A stretch of DNA of 64,000 nucleotides from Streptomyces cadmiisoli (GTDB lineage: Bacteria; Actinomycetota; Actinomycetes; Streptomycetales; Streptomycetaceae), in NCBI RefSeq assembly GCF_003261055.1, contig NZ_CP030073.1, forward strand, positions 5,580,001 to 5,644,000, given 5' to 3'. The position numbers were made by a program, and so were the translations under genes. Shown piece after piece: positions 54,839 to 63,657 of the stretch (position 1 is its first letter; every line of letters starts with the position of its first letter). The notes below the pieces were generated by a model. It saw only the letters and a program-made list of their open reading frames with translations, was not told where the DNA came from and ran no database searches.

Positions 54839-56267
54839 CAAGGGACTCTCCCAGGTACTGCTCGGCATGGCCGGCGATCAGGTCGAGAACGGCGGCGATG
54901 TCGCCGATCGTGGTCTCGGGGTTGAGCAGGGTGAACTTCAGGTAGTGGCGGCCGTTCACCTTCGTGCCCGCGACGATGGCCTCGCCGGAGGCGAACAGCG
55001 CCTTGCGGGCGTAGAGGTTCGCGCGGTCGATCTCGGTGGGGTCGGTGACGCCGGCCGGGATGTGCCGGAAGACCAGGGTGGACAGGGTCGGCTCGACGAC
55101 GACGTCGTAGCGCGGGTCGGCGGCGAGCAGCTTCCAGCCCTCGGCGGCCAGGTCGCAGACCTCGTCGAAGAGCTGTCCGACGCCGTCGGCGCCCATCACG
55201 CGCAGCGTGACCCAGAGCTTGAGGGCGTCGAACCGGCGGGTGGTCTGGAGGGACTTGTCCACCTGGTTGGGGATACGTTCCTGCACCATCCGGCGCGGGT
55301 TGAGGTACTCCGCGTGGTAGGTGGCGTGCCGCAGGGTGCGCGCGTCGCGGACCAGCACGGCGGACGAGCTCACCGGCTGGAAGAAGGACTTGTGGTAGTC
55401 GACCGTGACGGAATCGGCGCGCTCGATGCCCGTGAGCCGGTGGCGGTGCTTCAGGGAGGCGAGCAGCCCGCAGCCGTAGGCGGCGTCCACGTGCATCCAG
55501 GTGCCGTACCGGTCGCACAGCTCGGCGATCTCGGTCAGCGGGTCGATGGAGCCGAAGTCGGTGGTGCCGGCGGTGGCGACGACAGCCATGGGGACGAGGC
55601 CGTCCTGCTCGCAGCGCTCCAGCTCGCGGGCGAGGGCGAGGGTCTGCATCCGCTTGTCCTGGTCGACGGGGACGGAGACCACGGCGTCCTCGCTCAGGCC
55701 GAGCAGTTTCGCGGACTTCTTGACGCTGAAGTGGCTGGCCTCGGAGGCGAAGACGCGCAGGTCGGCCAGGACCTCGGTCTTGGCCTCCTCGCGGGCCAGC
55801 AGCAGGGCCTGGAGGTTGGACTGGGTGCCGCCGGAGGTGAACACGCCGTCGGCGGCGGGGCCGAGGCCGATGCGCTCGGTGGTCCAGTCGACGAGCTTGC
55901 GCTCGATGAGGGTGCCGCCGGCCGACTGGTCCCAGGTGTCGAGGGAGGAGTTGACGGCCGTCAGGATCGCCTCCGCGAGCACGGCCGGGACCACGACCGG
56001 GCAGTTGAGGTGGGCGAGGTAGCGGGGGTGGTGGAAGTAGATCGCGTCCCGGAGGTAGACGTCCTCCAGTTCGTCGAGGACCGCGGCGGTGTCGTGCAGC
56101 GGTGTGTCGAGGTCGATCCGCTCGATGCGGGGAGCGAGGGCGTCGACCGTGACGCCGGTGAACGGACGGTCGGTGGCTGCCAGTTTGGCCGCCACCCGCT
56201 CGACTCCCTCGGTCACGGAGCGGCGGTAGTGCTCCGCGGTCGTGTCATTGAGCAGGTGCGAGCGCAT
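54825..56267 (-). CDS. desA: Lysine decarboxylase DesA (PLP-dependent)
   Basis: This 480-residue group II pyridoxal-phosphate decarboxylase makes cadaverine from L-lysine, the first step of desferrioxamine synthesis. Lys293 in DYHKSFFQP binds PLP, HVDAAYG holds the cofactor Asp, and [10 protein letters not shown] contacts the phosphate. The ATG at 56267 follows GGAGG. An iron box lies 84 bases upstream, so transcription should be repressed by the DmdR1-type regulator when iron is plentiful. Confidence 0.97.
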   Translation of the reverse strand: MRSHLLNDTTAEHYRRSVTEGVERVAAKLAATDRPFTGVTVDALAPRIERIDLDTPLHDTAAVLDELEDVYLRDAIYFHHPRYLAHLNCPVVVPAVLAEAILTAVNSSLDTWDQSAGGTLIERKLVDWTTERIGLGPAADGVFTSGGTQSNLQALLLAREEAKTEVLADLRVFASEASHFSVKKSAKLLGLSEDAVVSVPVDQDKRMQTLALARELERCEQDGLVPMAVVATAGTTDFGSIDPLTEIAELCDRYGTWMHVDAAYGCGLLASLKHRHRLTGIERADSVTVDYHKSFFQPVSSSAVLVRDARTLRHATYHAEYLNPRRMVQERIPNQVDKSLQTTRRFDALKLWVTLRVMGADGVGQLFDEVCDLAAEGWKLLAADPRYDVVVEPTLSTLVFRHIPAGVTDPTEIDRANLYARKALFASGEAIVAGTKVNGRHYLKFTLLNPETTIGDIAAVLDLIAGHAEQYLGESLDRAS

Positions 56268-56350
56268 GTAGGGGTCCTCCGGTGGGGACGGTCCGTGCGG
56301 ACGGAGAGGGCGGAACCGGGGCCGGTGCGGATCGGAACCGCGGCTTCTAC

Positions 56351-56369
56351 TTAAGTTAGCCTAACCTAA
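56351..56369. promoter_or_regulatory. Iron box (DmdR1 site) upstream of desA
   Basis: TTAAGTTAGCCTAACCTAA is a 19-base near-palindrome that matches the consensus TTAGGTTAGGCTAACCTAA at 17 positions. Confidence 0.92.
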
Positions 56370-56428
56370 GTAACTTTGGCGAAACGCGGCGCCGGCGTAA
56401 CTTCCGTCACGTCGGCCGGAGTTGTCCG

Positions 56429-57286
56429 CTACTCGCCCTGCTCGCGCAGTTGTTCTTCGCTCAGTCCCTGCCGCCAGTAGCCCACGAACGTCACGCGGCG
56501 GCGGTCGACGCCGCGCTCGGCGACGAAGTGCCGGCGCAGCCGCTTCACGCACGACGACTCGCCGGCGATCCAGACGTAGGGGTGTTCCGCGGCGGGGAGC
56601 GGGGTGGCCTCCAGCGCGGCGAGGGCCATGGGGGACCCCTCGCCGCTCGACTCGTCCCGGACGAGCCAGGTGACCTCGGCGTCGGCCGCCGTCACCAGGT
56701 CCTGGATGTCCCCCGGGTCGTGCACCTCCAGCCAGGCGCGGACGGGCAGCCCGGCCGGCAGTGACTCCAGGATCGCCGCGACGGCGGGAACGGCGGTGGC
56801 GTCCCCCCAGATCACGGCGAGATCGGTGTCCGCGGGCGGCCGGAACCGGATCGCCCGGTTGTCCGCGACGGCCGGCCCGAGCAGCAGGACACGGTCGCCG
56901 GCGGCGGCCTTTGCGGCCCAGCGGGAGGCCGGGCCGGCGGGTACGGCGGCGTCCGGCTCGACTCCGTGCAGCACGAAGTCGATGTCGATCTCGTCGGGAC
57001 GGCGGCGCAGGGCGCGCAGGGTGTACGAGCGCATCACGGCCCGTACGTCGTCCGGGAGTTCCCGCCAGGCCTGCCACCAGCCGTCGCCGAGTTCGACCGG
57101 TACGACGGGCGCGTCCTGGCCGGGGAGGGGCAGGAACAGCGACAGGGACTGGTCGCGCCCGTCGGAGTGGAAGTCGCTCAGGTCGGGCCCCGCGAACGTG
57201 ACCCGCACCAGGGACGGTCCGAGCCGCCTCGCCCGTACGACCTGGAGGGAGAAGAAACGGAACGGGGCGGCCACGGCCGTCGGCAT
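56429..57286 (-). CDS. desF: Siderophore-interacting ferric reductase DesF
   Basis: This 285-residue FAD-dependent siderophore-interacting protein (ViuB-like) reduces or releases iron from imported ferrioxamine. The FAD-binding RSYTLRALRRR, the domain boundary LLLGPAV and the C-terminal GESSCVKRLRRHFV with YWRQG are typical. It starts with ATG at 57286, 28 bases after the desE stop, so it is probably expressed from the desE promoter. Confidence 0.93.
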   Translation of the reverse strand: MPTAVAAPFRFFSLQVVRARRLGPSLVRVTFAGPDLSDFHSDGRDQSLSLFLPLPGQDAPVVPVELGDGWWQAWRELPDDVRAVMRSYTLRALRRRPDEIDIDFVLHGVEPDAAVPAGPASRWAAKAAAGDRVLLLGPAVADNRAIRFRPPADTDLAVIWGDATAVPAVAAILESLPAGLPVRAWLEVHDPGDIQDLVTAADAEVTWLVRDESSGEGSPMALAALEATPLPAAEHPYVWIAGESSCVKRLRRHFVAERGVDRRRVTFVGYWRQGLSEEQLREQGE

Positions 57287-57314
57287 GAAGTGCTCCTGAG
57301 GGGTCGTCAGCGGG

Positions 57315-58364
57315 TCAGCTGACCTTTTCGGCCTTCTCGATGGCCTCGGCGAGGCTGGTCAGCAGCGGGGTGCACTTGGCGTAGGACAGGATCGGCTCGG
57401 GGGAGCGCGCGATGACCTGGCCGGCCTTGACCGCCGGCAGCTTCTTCCAGGTCGCCTCGGTGATGTCGGCGGGCTGGATGGTGGAGGAGCGGTCGTCCAT
57501 GATGATGATGTCGGCCGCGTGCTTGTCGACGTTCTCCCAGCTCAGGCTCTCGAACCAGCCGCCGGTCGGCTCCTTCGCCTTCTCCGAGGGCTCGACGAAG
57601 TTCACGCCGAGGGCCTTGAAGTACTCCAGGTCGATGGAGAGGTTGGTGCCGGAGACGTAGAACAGCTCCTCGCTGGCGGAGCCGGCCATCACCTTGATCT
57701 CGGGCTTCGCCTTGGCGGCGGCGCGCAGCCGGGCGGCGGCCTCCTCGAACTTCTTCTTCGCCTGGACGACCTTGTCGGCCTTCATGTCCGCGCCCAGCGA
57801 CTCGGCCAGCTCCCACACGCGCTCCAGCGGCTTCGGCAGCTGGCGGTCGAAGACCGACACGGCGACGCTCGGCGCGAGCTTGGCGATCTTGTCCTTGGAG
57901 GCCTCCGGGACGTACCAGAGGGTGCCGGCGTTGTCGAAGGTCGTGGAGATGAGGACGTCGGGGCGGAACGCGGCGTACTGCTCGACGTTGAACTGCTCCC
58001 AGACGTTGCCGAAGACGGTCAGCTTGCTGACGTCCATGTCGCCCGCCTGGACGTCGGCCTTGCCGTCCTTGGTCGTGGTCGGGCCGAACACGCCCTTGAC
58101 CTCGATGCCGTAGTCGTGGAGGGCGGCGGCGACACCGGTGAAGGCCACGATGTTCGCCGGGACCTTGTCGAGCTTGACGGTCGTGCCGCGGTCGTCCTCG
58201 AAGGTCCAGGGGCCGGAGGCCTCGGCGGAAGAAGCCGACCCCGAGCCACCGTTCTTCGCCGCGTCGTCGTCGCCGCAGGCCGCGAGCACGGCCCCGAGGC
58301 CGAGGGCGCCGCCGACGGCGAGGATCCCGCGGCGGGTGAGGTGGGTGGCTCTGGCGTTGGACAT
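57315..58364 (-). CDS. desE: Ferrioxamine-binding lipoprotein DesE
   Basis: This 349-residue siderophore-binding lipoprotein captures ferrioxamine for import. A twin-arginine-like TRRGIL and lipobox LAAC (Cys30) are followed by a Gly/Ser linker and a FecB/FhuD-type (class III) binding fold. The cognate membrane permease and ATPase are not encoded here. The ATG at 58364 is 50 bases downstream of an iron box. Confidence 0.95.
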   Translation of the reverse strand: MSNARATHLTRRGILAVGGALGLGAVLAACGDDDAAKNGGSGSASSAEASGPWTFEDDRGTTVKLDKVPANIVAFTGVAAALHDYGIEVKGVFGPTTTKDGKADVQAGDMDVSKLTVFGNVWEQFNVEQYAAFRPDVLISTTFDNAGTLWYVPEASKDKIAKLAPSVAVSVFDRQLPKPLERVWELAESLGADMKADKVVQAKKKFEEAAARLRAAAKAKPEIKVMAGSASEELFYVSGTNLSIDLEYFKALGVNFVEPSEKAKEPTGGWFESLSWENVDKHAADIIIMDDRSSTIQPADITEATWKKLPAVKAGQVIARSPEPILSYAKCTPLLTSLAEAIEKAEKVS

Positions 58365-58413
58365 GAGTACGCTGCTTTCGAACAGGGTGGATCACCCGCT
58401 GGACTTTTCGTGG

Positions 58414-58432
58414 GTAGGTTAGCCTAACCTCA
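58414..58432. promoter_or_regulatory. Iron box (DmdR1 site) upstream of desE
   Basis: GTAGGTTAGCCTAACCTCA matches the DmdR1/DtxR-type iron box, with a perfect AGGTTAG.CTAACCT core. Confidence 0.92.
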
Positions 58433-58561
58433 CCGTGTGTCCAGAGGGTGCCTCCCCCTGTGGTGGGGATCACGGCTCGGTGAGCCGGATCTGATGCCCC
58501 TTCACGTGTTCGCGCCGTGCGCCGAACGCACTGCGGCGAGCCGAGTGCGAAGGACGAAGAA

Positions 58562-58597
58562 AGTGGGCCCCACCGCCCGCCGGCGGTGGGGCCCACT
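58562..58597. terminator. Strong terminator hairpin downstream of the DUF1906 cassette
   Basis: A perfect 16-base stem, AGTGGGCCCCACCGCC (58562-58577) with GGCGGTGGGGCCCACT (58582-58597) and a four-base loop, lies 15 bases after the stop of the last cassette gene. It insulates the cassette from desE. Confidence 0.9.
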
Positions 58598-58611
58598 GTC
58601 ATGACCTGCGG

Positions 58612-59325
58612 TCAGCTCGCGCGCTGCTGCCGGGCGAGCCGGTCGGCGCGGCCGCGCCGGGACCGGCTGAGGACGTCCACCTGGACACCGGCGCCCCGGC
58701 CCGGGGTGGCCGCCCCGGCGCGGAGCCGGTCGGCGAGTTCGCGCACCCGCGCGTCGTCCGGGCCGAGGTCGAGGTAGAACAGCGACTCGTCGACGGGGCT
58801 GTCGTCGCCGCCCCAGCGCACCACGCCCTCGCAGTCGGCGAGGATGTCGCGCACCGTCAGCAGCTGGAGCGGGAAGAGGCCGCCGCTCGCCGCCGCGCCG
58901 GGACGGATCCGGACCGCGGTGCCGGAGGCGAGGTTGGACTCGGGCCGGCCCTTCTTCAGACCGCCGATCGGCTGCCAGCCCGCGAGGTCGACACCGGGCA
59001 GCTGCTCGACCTCGTAGTGGAAGCGCCGGACGACATGGAGGAGGATCGCCTCCGCGTCGCCGATCCGGATGTCGACGTCCAGACCCGTGCCCGCCACGGG
59101 GCGCGTCCAGACGGTGGAGACGTGGTTGGCCTCCGTCTCCAGGGGCCAGCCGTTGGCGGACGTCGGGGCCTTCTTCCGGGGGGCGTTCACCGGAGCGCTC
59201 GCGGGGGCGGCGACGGCGGCGGCCGGGGCGAGCGAGCCGGCGGCGGCCGCGACGATCACGCCGGCGCCCTTGACCACGGCCCGTCTCGGTATGCCGTTCA
59301 TGCTGTTGCGCGTGTGGTGAGGCAC
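58612..59325 (-). CDS. Secreted protein with Tat-like signal, DUF1906 cassette
   Basis: This 237-residue protein of unknown function has an N-terminus (IPRRAVVKGAGVIVAAAAGS) that looks like a twin-arginine signal peptide with an Ala-rich cleavage region near 40. The mature part has alternating beta stretches (LDVDIRIGDAEAILLHVVRR, ESLFYLDLGPDD) and a very basic C-terminal tail rich in Arg. The GTG at 59325 follows the preceding stop by 4 bases; an ATG at 59301 is an alternative. It is the third gene of the cassette. Confidence 0.75.
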   Translation of the reverse strand: MPHHTRNSMNGIPRRAVVKGAGVIVAAAAGSLAPAAAVAAPASAPVNAPRKKAPTSANGWPLETEANHVSTVWTRPVAGTGLDVDIRIGDAEAILLHVVRRFHYEVEQLPGVDLAGWQPIGGLKKGRPESNLASGTAVRIRPGAAASGGLFPLQLLTVRDILADCEGVVRWGGDDSPVDESLFYLDLGPDDARVRELADRLRAGAATPGRGAGVQVDVLSRSRRGRADRLARQQRAS

Positions 59326-59329
59326 GTCT

Positions 59330-59683
59330 TCAGTTCCTTCCCAGGCTGATGAGGATGAGAGTGAGCGTGGGTGTGGCGGTGGCCGCCCCGCTCAGTAGCC
59401 AGTAGGCGCGGGGTGACAGATCCGTCCTGCGACGCAGCGGACGGTTGGCCAGCCACCAGACGAGACCGAACAGGGCGAGGATCGGGGTGGCGACCATCAC
59501 CCAGGGCAGCACCCCGTCGTTCTCGGTGGGCTCACGGTCGGTCCAGCCCAGCGAGGCGAGGGGCCAGTTCGACGCGAGGTACCACAGCAGGAACGCGGGC
59601 ACCACGGCCGGGAAGCCCAGAACCACGTTGACGGCCAGGGGCAGGCTCAGCCGGAGCCAGGGGCGTGCGGTGCTCGTCTTCAT
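59330..59683 (-). CDS. Small membrane protein, DUF1906 cassette
   Basis: This 117-residue protein has three predicted spans (about 16-37, 60-79 and 94-113) and short polar loops. It lies 7 bases after the large DUF1906 gene and 4 bases before the Tat-signal gene, so the three are surely cotranscribed. Size and topology are compatible with a holin-like or export-helper protein, but no family was recognised. Confidence 0.72.
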   Translation of the reverse strand: MKTSTARPWLRLSLPLAVNVVLGFPAVVPAFLLWYLASNWPLASLGWTDREPTENDGVLPWVMVATPILALFGLVWWLANRPLRRRTDLSPRAYWLLSGAATATPTLTLILISLGRN

Positions 59684-59690
59684 CGGAATC

Positions 59691-61892
59691 TCACTCGGCG
59701 CGTGACAGCATGTTGTAGTTCTCCAGCACGTTGTACAGGCCGATCAGCTCACGGCCGTACTTCTCGGCGTCCTCGCCGGTCCCGTTGTACCGGGCGAGCA
59801 ACGCCTGCGTCTGGGCGAGGCTGGTGGTCAGGTTCGGGCGGGGGGCGCCGAGCTGGTGGGCGTTGTAGATGGTCAAGTAGGCGACGGAACCGATGTTGTA
59901 CGTCTCGTCGTCGGTGAGCAGCTCCCACACCGTCGGCGTGTCGGCGTCGGTGAGCGGAGCGCCGTTGATGATGCCCTGCTCCCGGCAGTAGTTGCGGGCA
60001 TCGATCGTCACCCAGGCGTGGATCTGGCCCCAGCCGGTGCTGCAGTCGTCGTCCAGTCCAGCCCGGACCGCCGCCACGGCGGCCATGTCCAAGGGGTTGA
60101 GCTTGCGCAGCTCCCACAGCACCGGTGCCTGGATGAGCGCCTTGCGCAGCTTGAGCTGCCGCGCCAGCGAGGTGAACAGCCAGTCCGCGCTCAGGACCAG
60201 GTCGACGGCCTTGGTGGTGGAGATGCCGCCGAGGGTGGCCCAGTCGTCGTCCGGCTCCCAGCCCTCGCCGCCGGTCTCCGGCACACCGATCGAGACGAGG
60301 TAGTTCTGGATGTCCGCGAGCATGGCGTCCCGGTAGGCCGCCTTGTCCAGGTCTGTGTCCAGCCCGCCGAGGTCGGCGCCGGCATTGAAGTCGCCCTGAC
60401 CGGTGTCGCGGCCGGAGGCGATGTTGTTGTCGATCTCGATCGAGCCGGAACCCGAGCCGACGGTGATCGTGGAGATCTGGTCGAACGCCCAGTTGGTGGG
60501 CAGCGGGTAGCCGAGGTTGCCGGAGAATCCGCTGGACATGTCGGACACGAAGCTGGCCGCGGCGTACCCGGCGTCGGCCACGCGCTGGCAGACGTTGCGC
60601 GGGCCGTAGACGCCCACGCCGTAGGCGGAGTTCTCACCGATCGTGCGCATGATGCCGCGGAAGTGCGGGATGACGTATTCCGTGACCTCGCCGTCCATCG
60701 CGTCGTAGTCGACGGCGAAGTAGATGATCGTGCCGGGCTTGAAGCCGTGGTACTCCGCCCACTCGATCGCCCGGAACGCGTCGGCGGTGCCCTGGTTGTG
60801 GCTGAAGTAGTCGGCCGACCGGCTCCACGTCTGGAAGATCGGGAAGCAGCGCAGCCCGTACTCCTTGATGGTGGCCAGCTCACCCGGCTGGATCGCCTTC
60901 TGCGGCAGGTCCGTGGTGGAGGGGTTGAAGAGGTAGCGGCCGATGTACTGGTAGCCCGCCGACTTCAGCGCCTGGGCCCGGGCGGGCGTGATCATGGTGA
61001 CGCCGTCGCAGGCCGTGCCCTTGCGGGACTGGTCACCGTAGGAGACCAGCAGGGAGGCCCAGGTCTGGAAGTCGCCCTGGCCGGTGACGGGGAGCTTGCT
61101 GAAGGCCTGGAAGGTCTCCACTCCGGACTGCACCGTCGAGGTGAAGTTGCCGAAGGGAACGTTCCGCTTGTTGAGGATCATGGCCGCGGTGAAGAGCTGC
61201 GCCCAGACGCCGGTGCTGCCGTTGGACACGGTGTGGCTCCTGAGCCCGGACTGCGTACCGGGGCCGAACACACCGTTGGCGACGCCGTCCGCCATGCCCA
61301 GCTCGTACTGGATGGCGAACAGCATCGACTTGGCGACGTCACGGGAGTGGTGGCCGTCGCAGGGAATGATGTAGAAGTCCTTGCGCAGGATGTAACGGCC
61401 GTTCAGCCACTGCTGGATGGAGCGGATGCTGTCCGAGCCGTTGCTGACGGTGACGTAGGCGTCCATGTTGAACAGGCCCTTGACCACCTTCGGCCACAGG
61501 GAGCTGCCCGGGTAGGTGCCGGAGACGCCCATGTTCTGGTTGAGCTGCACGACCGCGGCCTTGACCCGGTCGTTGTAGGTGCCGTCGATCTCGCCGCCGT
61601 CGTAGCCCTTGCAGTACAGCGCGGACTGGATGATGCGGCAGAAGTTCGCGGACGGGACGGTCGACTCGTCGATCTTGCCGTACAGCTCCCCGATCTTGGC
61701 CAGGGTGAGCGGGCCGAAGGAGTCGGACAGCGAGGTGATGCCCATCTCGTACTGGAGGGCGCGGGTCAGGGCGTACATCACCGGCCAGCCCGTCTGGCCG
61801 TTCTCCGCCAGCTTGGATATGCCGAGCGTCGCACCGTTGTTGTAGGTGGTGTTCACGAATCTCTGCGCGCGAAGCACCATCTCGTCGGCCAT
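59691..61892 (-). CDS. DUF1906 glycoside-hydrolase-like protein with peptidoglycan-binding modules, no signal peptide
   Basis: This 733-residue protein has peptidoglycan-binding-like helical modules in about the first 290 residues (for example YCKGYDGGEIDGTYNDRVKA, with a second similar stretch VNGSDSIRSIQQWLNGRYIL-like). A DUF1906 (Rv2525c-type) TIM-barrel domain follows at about 300-505 (SAGYQYIGRYL, IIYFAVDYDAMDG). The C-terminal 220 residues are helical and unrecognised. The ATG at 61892 has a GGAGACGGAG leader. No signal peptide is seen, although the domains act on cell wall. It heads the cassette with a small membrane protein. Confidence 0.85.
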   Translation of the reverse strand: MADEMVLRAQRFVNTTYNNGATLGISKLAENGQTGWPVMYALTRALQYEMGITSLSDSFGPLTLAKIGELYGKIDESTVPSANFCRIIQSALYCKGYDGGEIDGTYNDRVKAAVVQLNQNMGVSGTYPGSSLWPKVVKGLFNMDAYVTVSNGSDSIRSIQQWLNGRYILRKDFYIIPCDGHHSRDVAKSMLFAIQYELGMADGVANGVFGPGTQSGLRSHTVSNGSTGVWAQLFTAAMILNKRNVPFGNFTSTVQSGVETFQAFSKLPVTGQGDFQTWASLLVSYGDQSRKGTACDGVTMITPARAQALKSAGYQYIGRYLFNPSTTDLPQKAIQPGELATIKEYGLRCFPIFQTWSRSADYFSHNQGTADAFRAIEWAEYHGFKPGTIIYFAVDYDAMDGEVTEYVIPHFRGIMRTIGENSAYGVGVYGPRNVCQRVADAGYAAASFVSDMSSGFSGNLGYPLPTNWAFDQISTITVGSGSGSIEIDNNIASGRDTGQGDFNAGADLGGLDTDLDKAAYRDAMLADIQNYLVSIGVPETGGEGWEPDDDWATLGGISTTKAVDLVLSADWLFTSLARQLKLRKALIQAPVLWELRKLNPLDMAAVAAVRAGLDDDCSTGWGQIHAWVTIDARNYCREQGIINGAPLTDADTPTVWELLTDDETYNIGSVAYLTIYNAHQLGAPRPNLTTSLAQTQALLARYNGTGEDAEKYGRELIGLYNVLENYNMLSRAE

Positions 61893-62490
61893 TTGCTCCG
61901 TCTCCTTATGCGTACAGCGTGGGGCGGGCCCCGATCGGGGCCCGGCTGAGGAAGGCGTCCGCCGCCCGTGTGCGTGCCGCGGACGGGGAAAGGCCGGCGT
62001 GGGAAGGGGCGGCGCGGCGGCATGCGGTCGGCCTGGTGGCCGGCTCCGGGGACGTGCGGGCTCTGTGTGCCGATGCGCCGTGTCGCGGTGTGCAGCGCCG
62101 CGTCGTGCCGCAGTGTGCGTCCGTGTCGCGGCGGACCGCGCGCCGGGCGTTCAAGCGCCGAACCGGACCGGCCCGCACGGCGGTCGAGGAATGGATGTGA
62201 CCGGCCCGCGGACATGGCACGGCAACCGAACTGCCCCCCTTGATCCCCCGGGCGCACCGGTCGGGTGACCCCTGCGCCGACTGATCGTGATCTTCCGCCG
62301 CGGACCGGAGACGGTCAAGTCCGCTGTGGGGCGGTATGCGTCGGTGTTTGACTGAACACCATCAAATTTGGTCGAACCGTGATCTCCGCGGAAGGGGCAT
62401 CCCGTACAACCCTGCGCCGGCCCCGGACGACGGGCGGGCCACGGCGTTCAGCCGTGGCCCGCATCCGCTCCCCGCGACCGCCCGCGTCGG
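61893..62490. other. Intergenic region between the DUF1906 cassette and acdH
   Basis: These 598 bases contain no supportable gene. An unusually AT-rich island at about 62344-62378 (tttgactgaacaccatcaaa and following bases), with a small TTTGA...TCAAA inverted repeat, is the most likely cassette promoter region. The terminator of acdH lies at 62436-62460. Confidence 0.5.
62436..62460 (-). terminator. Terminator hairpin after acdH
   Basis: GGGCCACGGC and GCCGTGGCCC form a perfect 10-base stem with loop GTTCA, about 30 bases after the acdH stop. Confidence 0.85.
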
Positions 62491-63651
62491 TCAGCCCACC
62501 AGGCCCAACTCACGGGCGATCAGCATGCGTTGGACCTCGCTGGTGCCCTCGCCGATCTCCAGGATCTTCGAGTCCCGCCACATGCGGGCCACCGGGTACT
62601 CGTTCATGAAGCCGTAGCCGCCGTGGATCTGCGTGGCGTCACGGGCGTTGTCGACGGCGACCGTCGACGAGTACAGCTTCGCCAGCGCCGCCTCCTTCTT
62701 GAAGGGCTCGCCGCTGACCAGACGGGACGCCGCGTCGCGCCAGGCGAGACGGGCGGTGTGGGCCTTCATCTCCATGTCCGCGATCTTGAACTGGATGGCT
62801 TGGTTCGCGCCGATCGGACGGCCGAAGGCGTGACGCTCCTTCGCGTACGTCACCGACTCGTCCACACAGCCCTGCGCCAGCCCGGTGGCGAGCGCCGCGA
62901 TGGCGATCCGGCCCTCGTCGAGGATGCGCAGGAACTGGGCGTAGCCGCGGCCCGGTTCGCCGAGCAGGTTCGCCGCGGGCACCCGCACGTCGGCGAAGGA
63001 CAGCTCGCGGGTGTCCGAGGCGTTCCAGCCGACCTTGGAGTACGGCGCGGCGACGGTGAAGCCCGGCGTGCCGGACGGCACGATGACGGACGAGATCAGC
63101 GGCCTGCCGTCCGGCTTGCGGCCGGTGACCGCGGTGACCGTCACCAGGCCCGTGATGTCCGTGCCCGAGTTGGTGATGAAGCACTTGGTGCCGTTGATCA
63201 CCCACTCGTTCGTCGACTCGTCCAGCCGGGCCGTCGTGCGCGTCGCGCCCGCGTCGGACCCGCCGTCCGGCTCGGTCAGACCGAAGGCGCCCAGGATCTC
63301 GCCGGAGCACAGCCGGGGCAGCCACTCGCGCTTCTGCTCCTCGGTGCCGAACAGATGGATCGGCATGGCACCGAGCGAGACGCCCGCTTCGAGGGTGATG
63401 GCCACCGAGGAGTCCACGCGGGCCAGTTCCTCCAGCGCCACGCCCAGCGCGAGGTAGTCGCCGCCCATGCCGCCGTACTCCTCGGGGAAGGGCAGGCCGA
63501 ACAGGCCCATGCGGGCCATCTCGCGGACGATCTCGTAGGGGAACTCGTGCCGCTCGTAGTAGTCGCCGATCTTGGGGGCGATCACATCGTGTGCGAACTC
63601 CTCGACCGTGCGGCGGAGTTCTTCCAGCTCGGGGGAGAGTCGGTGGTCCAT
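62491..63651 (-). CDS. acdH: Acyl-CoA dehydrogenase AcdH
   Basis: This 386-residue FAD-dependent acyl-CoA dehydrogenase is probably active on branched-chain acyl-CoAs from valine, leucine and isoleucine breakdown. FAD-binding GAFGLTEPDGGSD, the dimer/FAD segment QIHGGYGFMNEYPVARMWRD and the catalytic base position Glu368 in IGEGTSEVQ are intact. The ATG at 63651 is 6 bases after the HMG-CoA lyase stop, supporting a leucine-degradation operon. Confidence 0.95.
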   Translation of the reverse strand: MDHRLSPELEELRRTVEEFAHDVIAPKIGDYYERHEFPYEIVREMARMGLFGLPFPEEYGGMGGDYLALGVALEELARVDSSVAITLEAGVSLGAMPIHLFGTEEQKREWLPRLCSGEILGAFGLTEPDGGSDAGATRTTARLDESTNEWVINGTKCFITNSGTDITGLVTVTAVTGRKPDGRPLISSVIVPSGTPGFTVAAPYSKVGWNASDTRELSFADVRVPAANLLGEPGRGYAQFLRILDEGRIAIAALATGLAQGCVDESVTYAKERHAFGRPIGANQAIQFKIADMEMKAHTARLAWRDAASRLVSGEPFKKEAALAKLYSSTVAVDNARDATQIHGGYGFMNEYPVARMWRDSKILEIGEGTSEVQRMLIARELGLVG

Positions 63652-63657
63652 GGTGCG

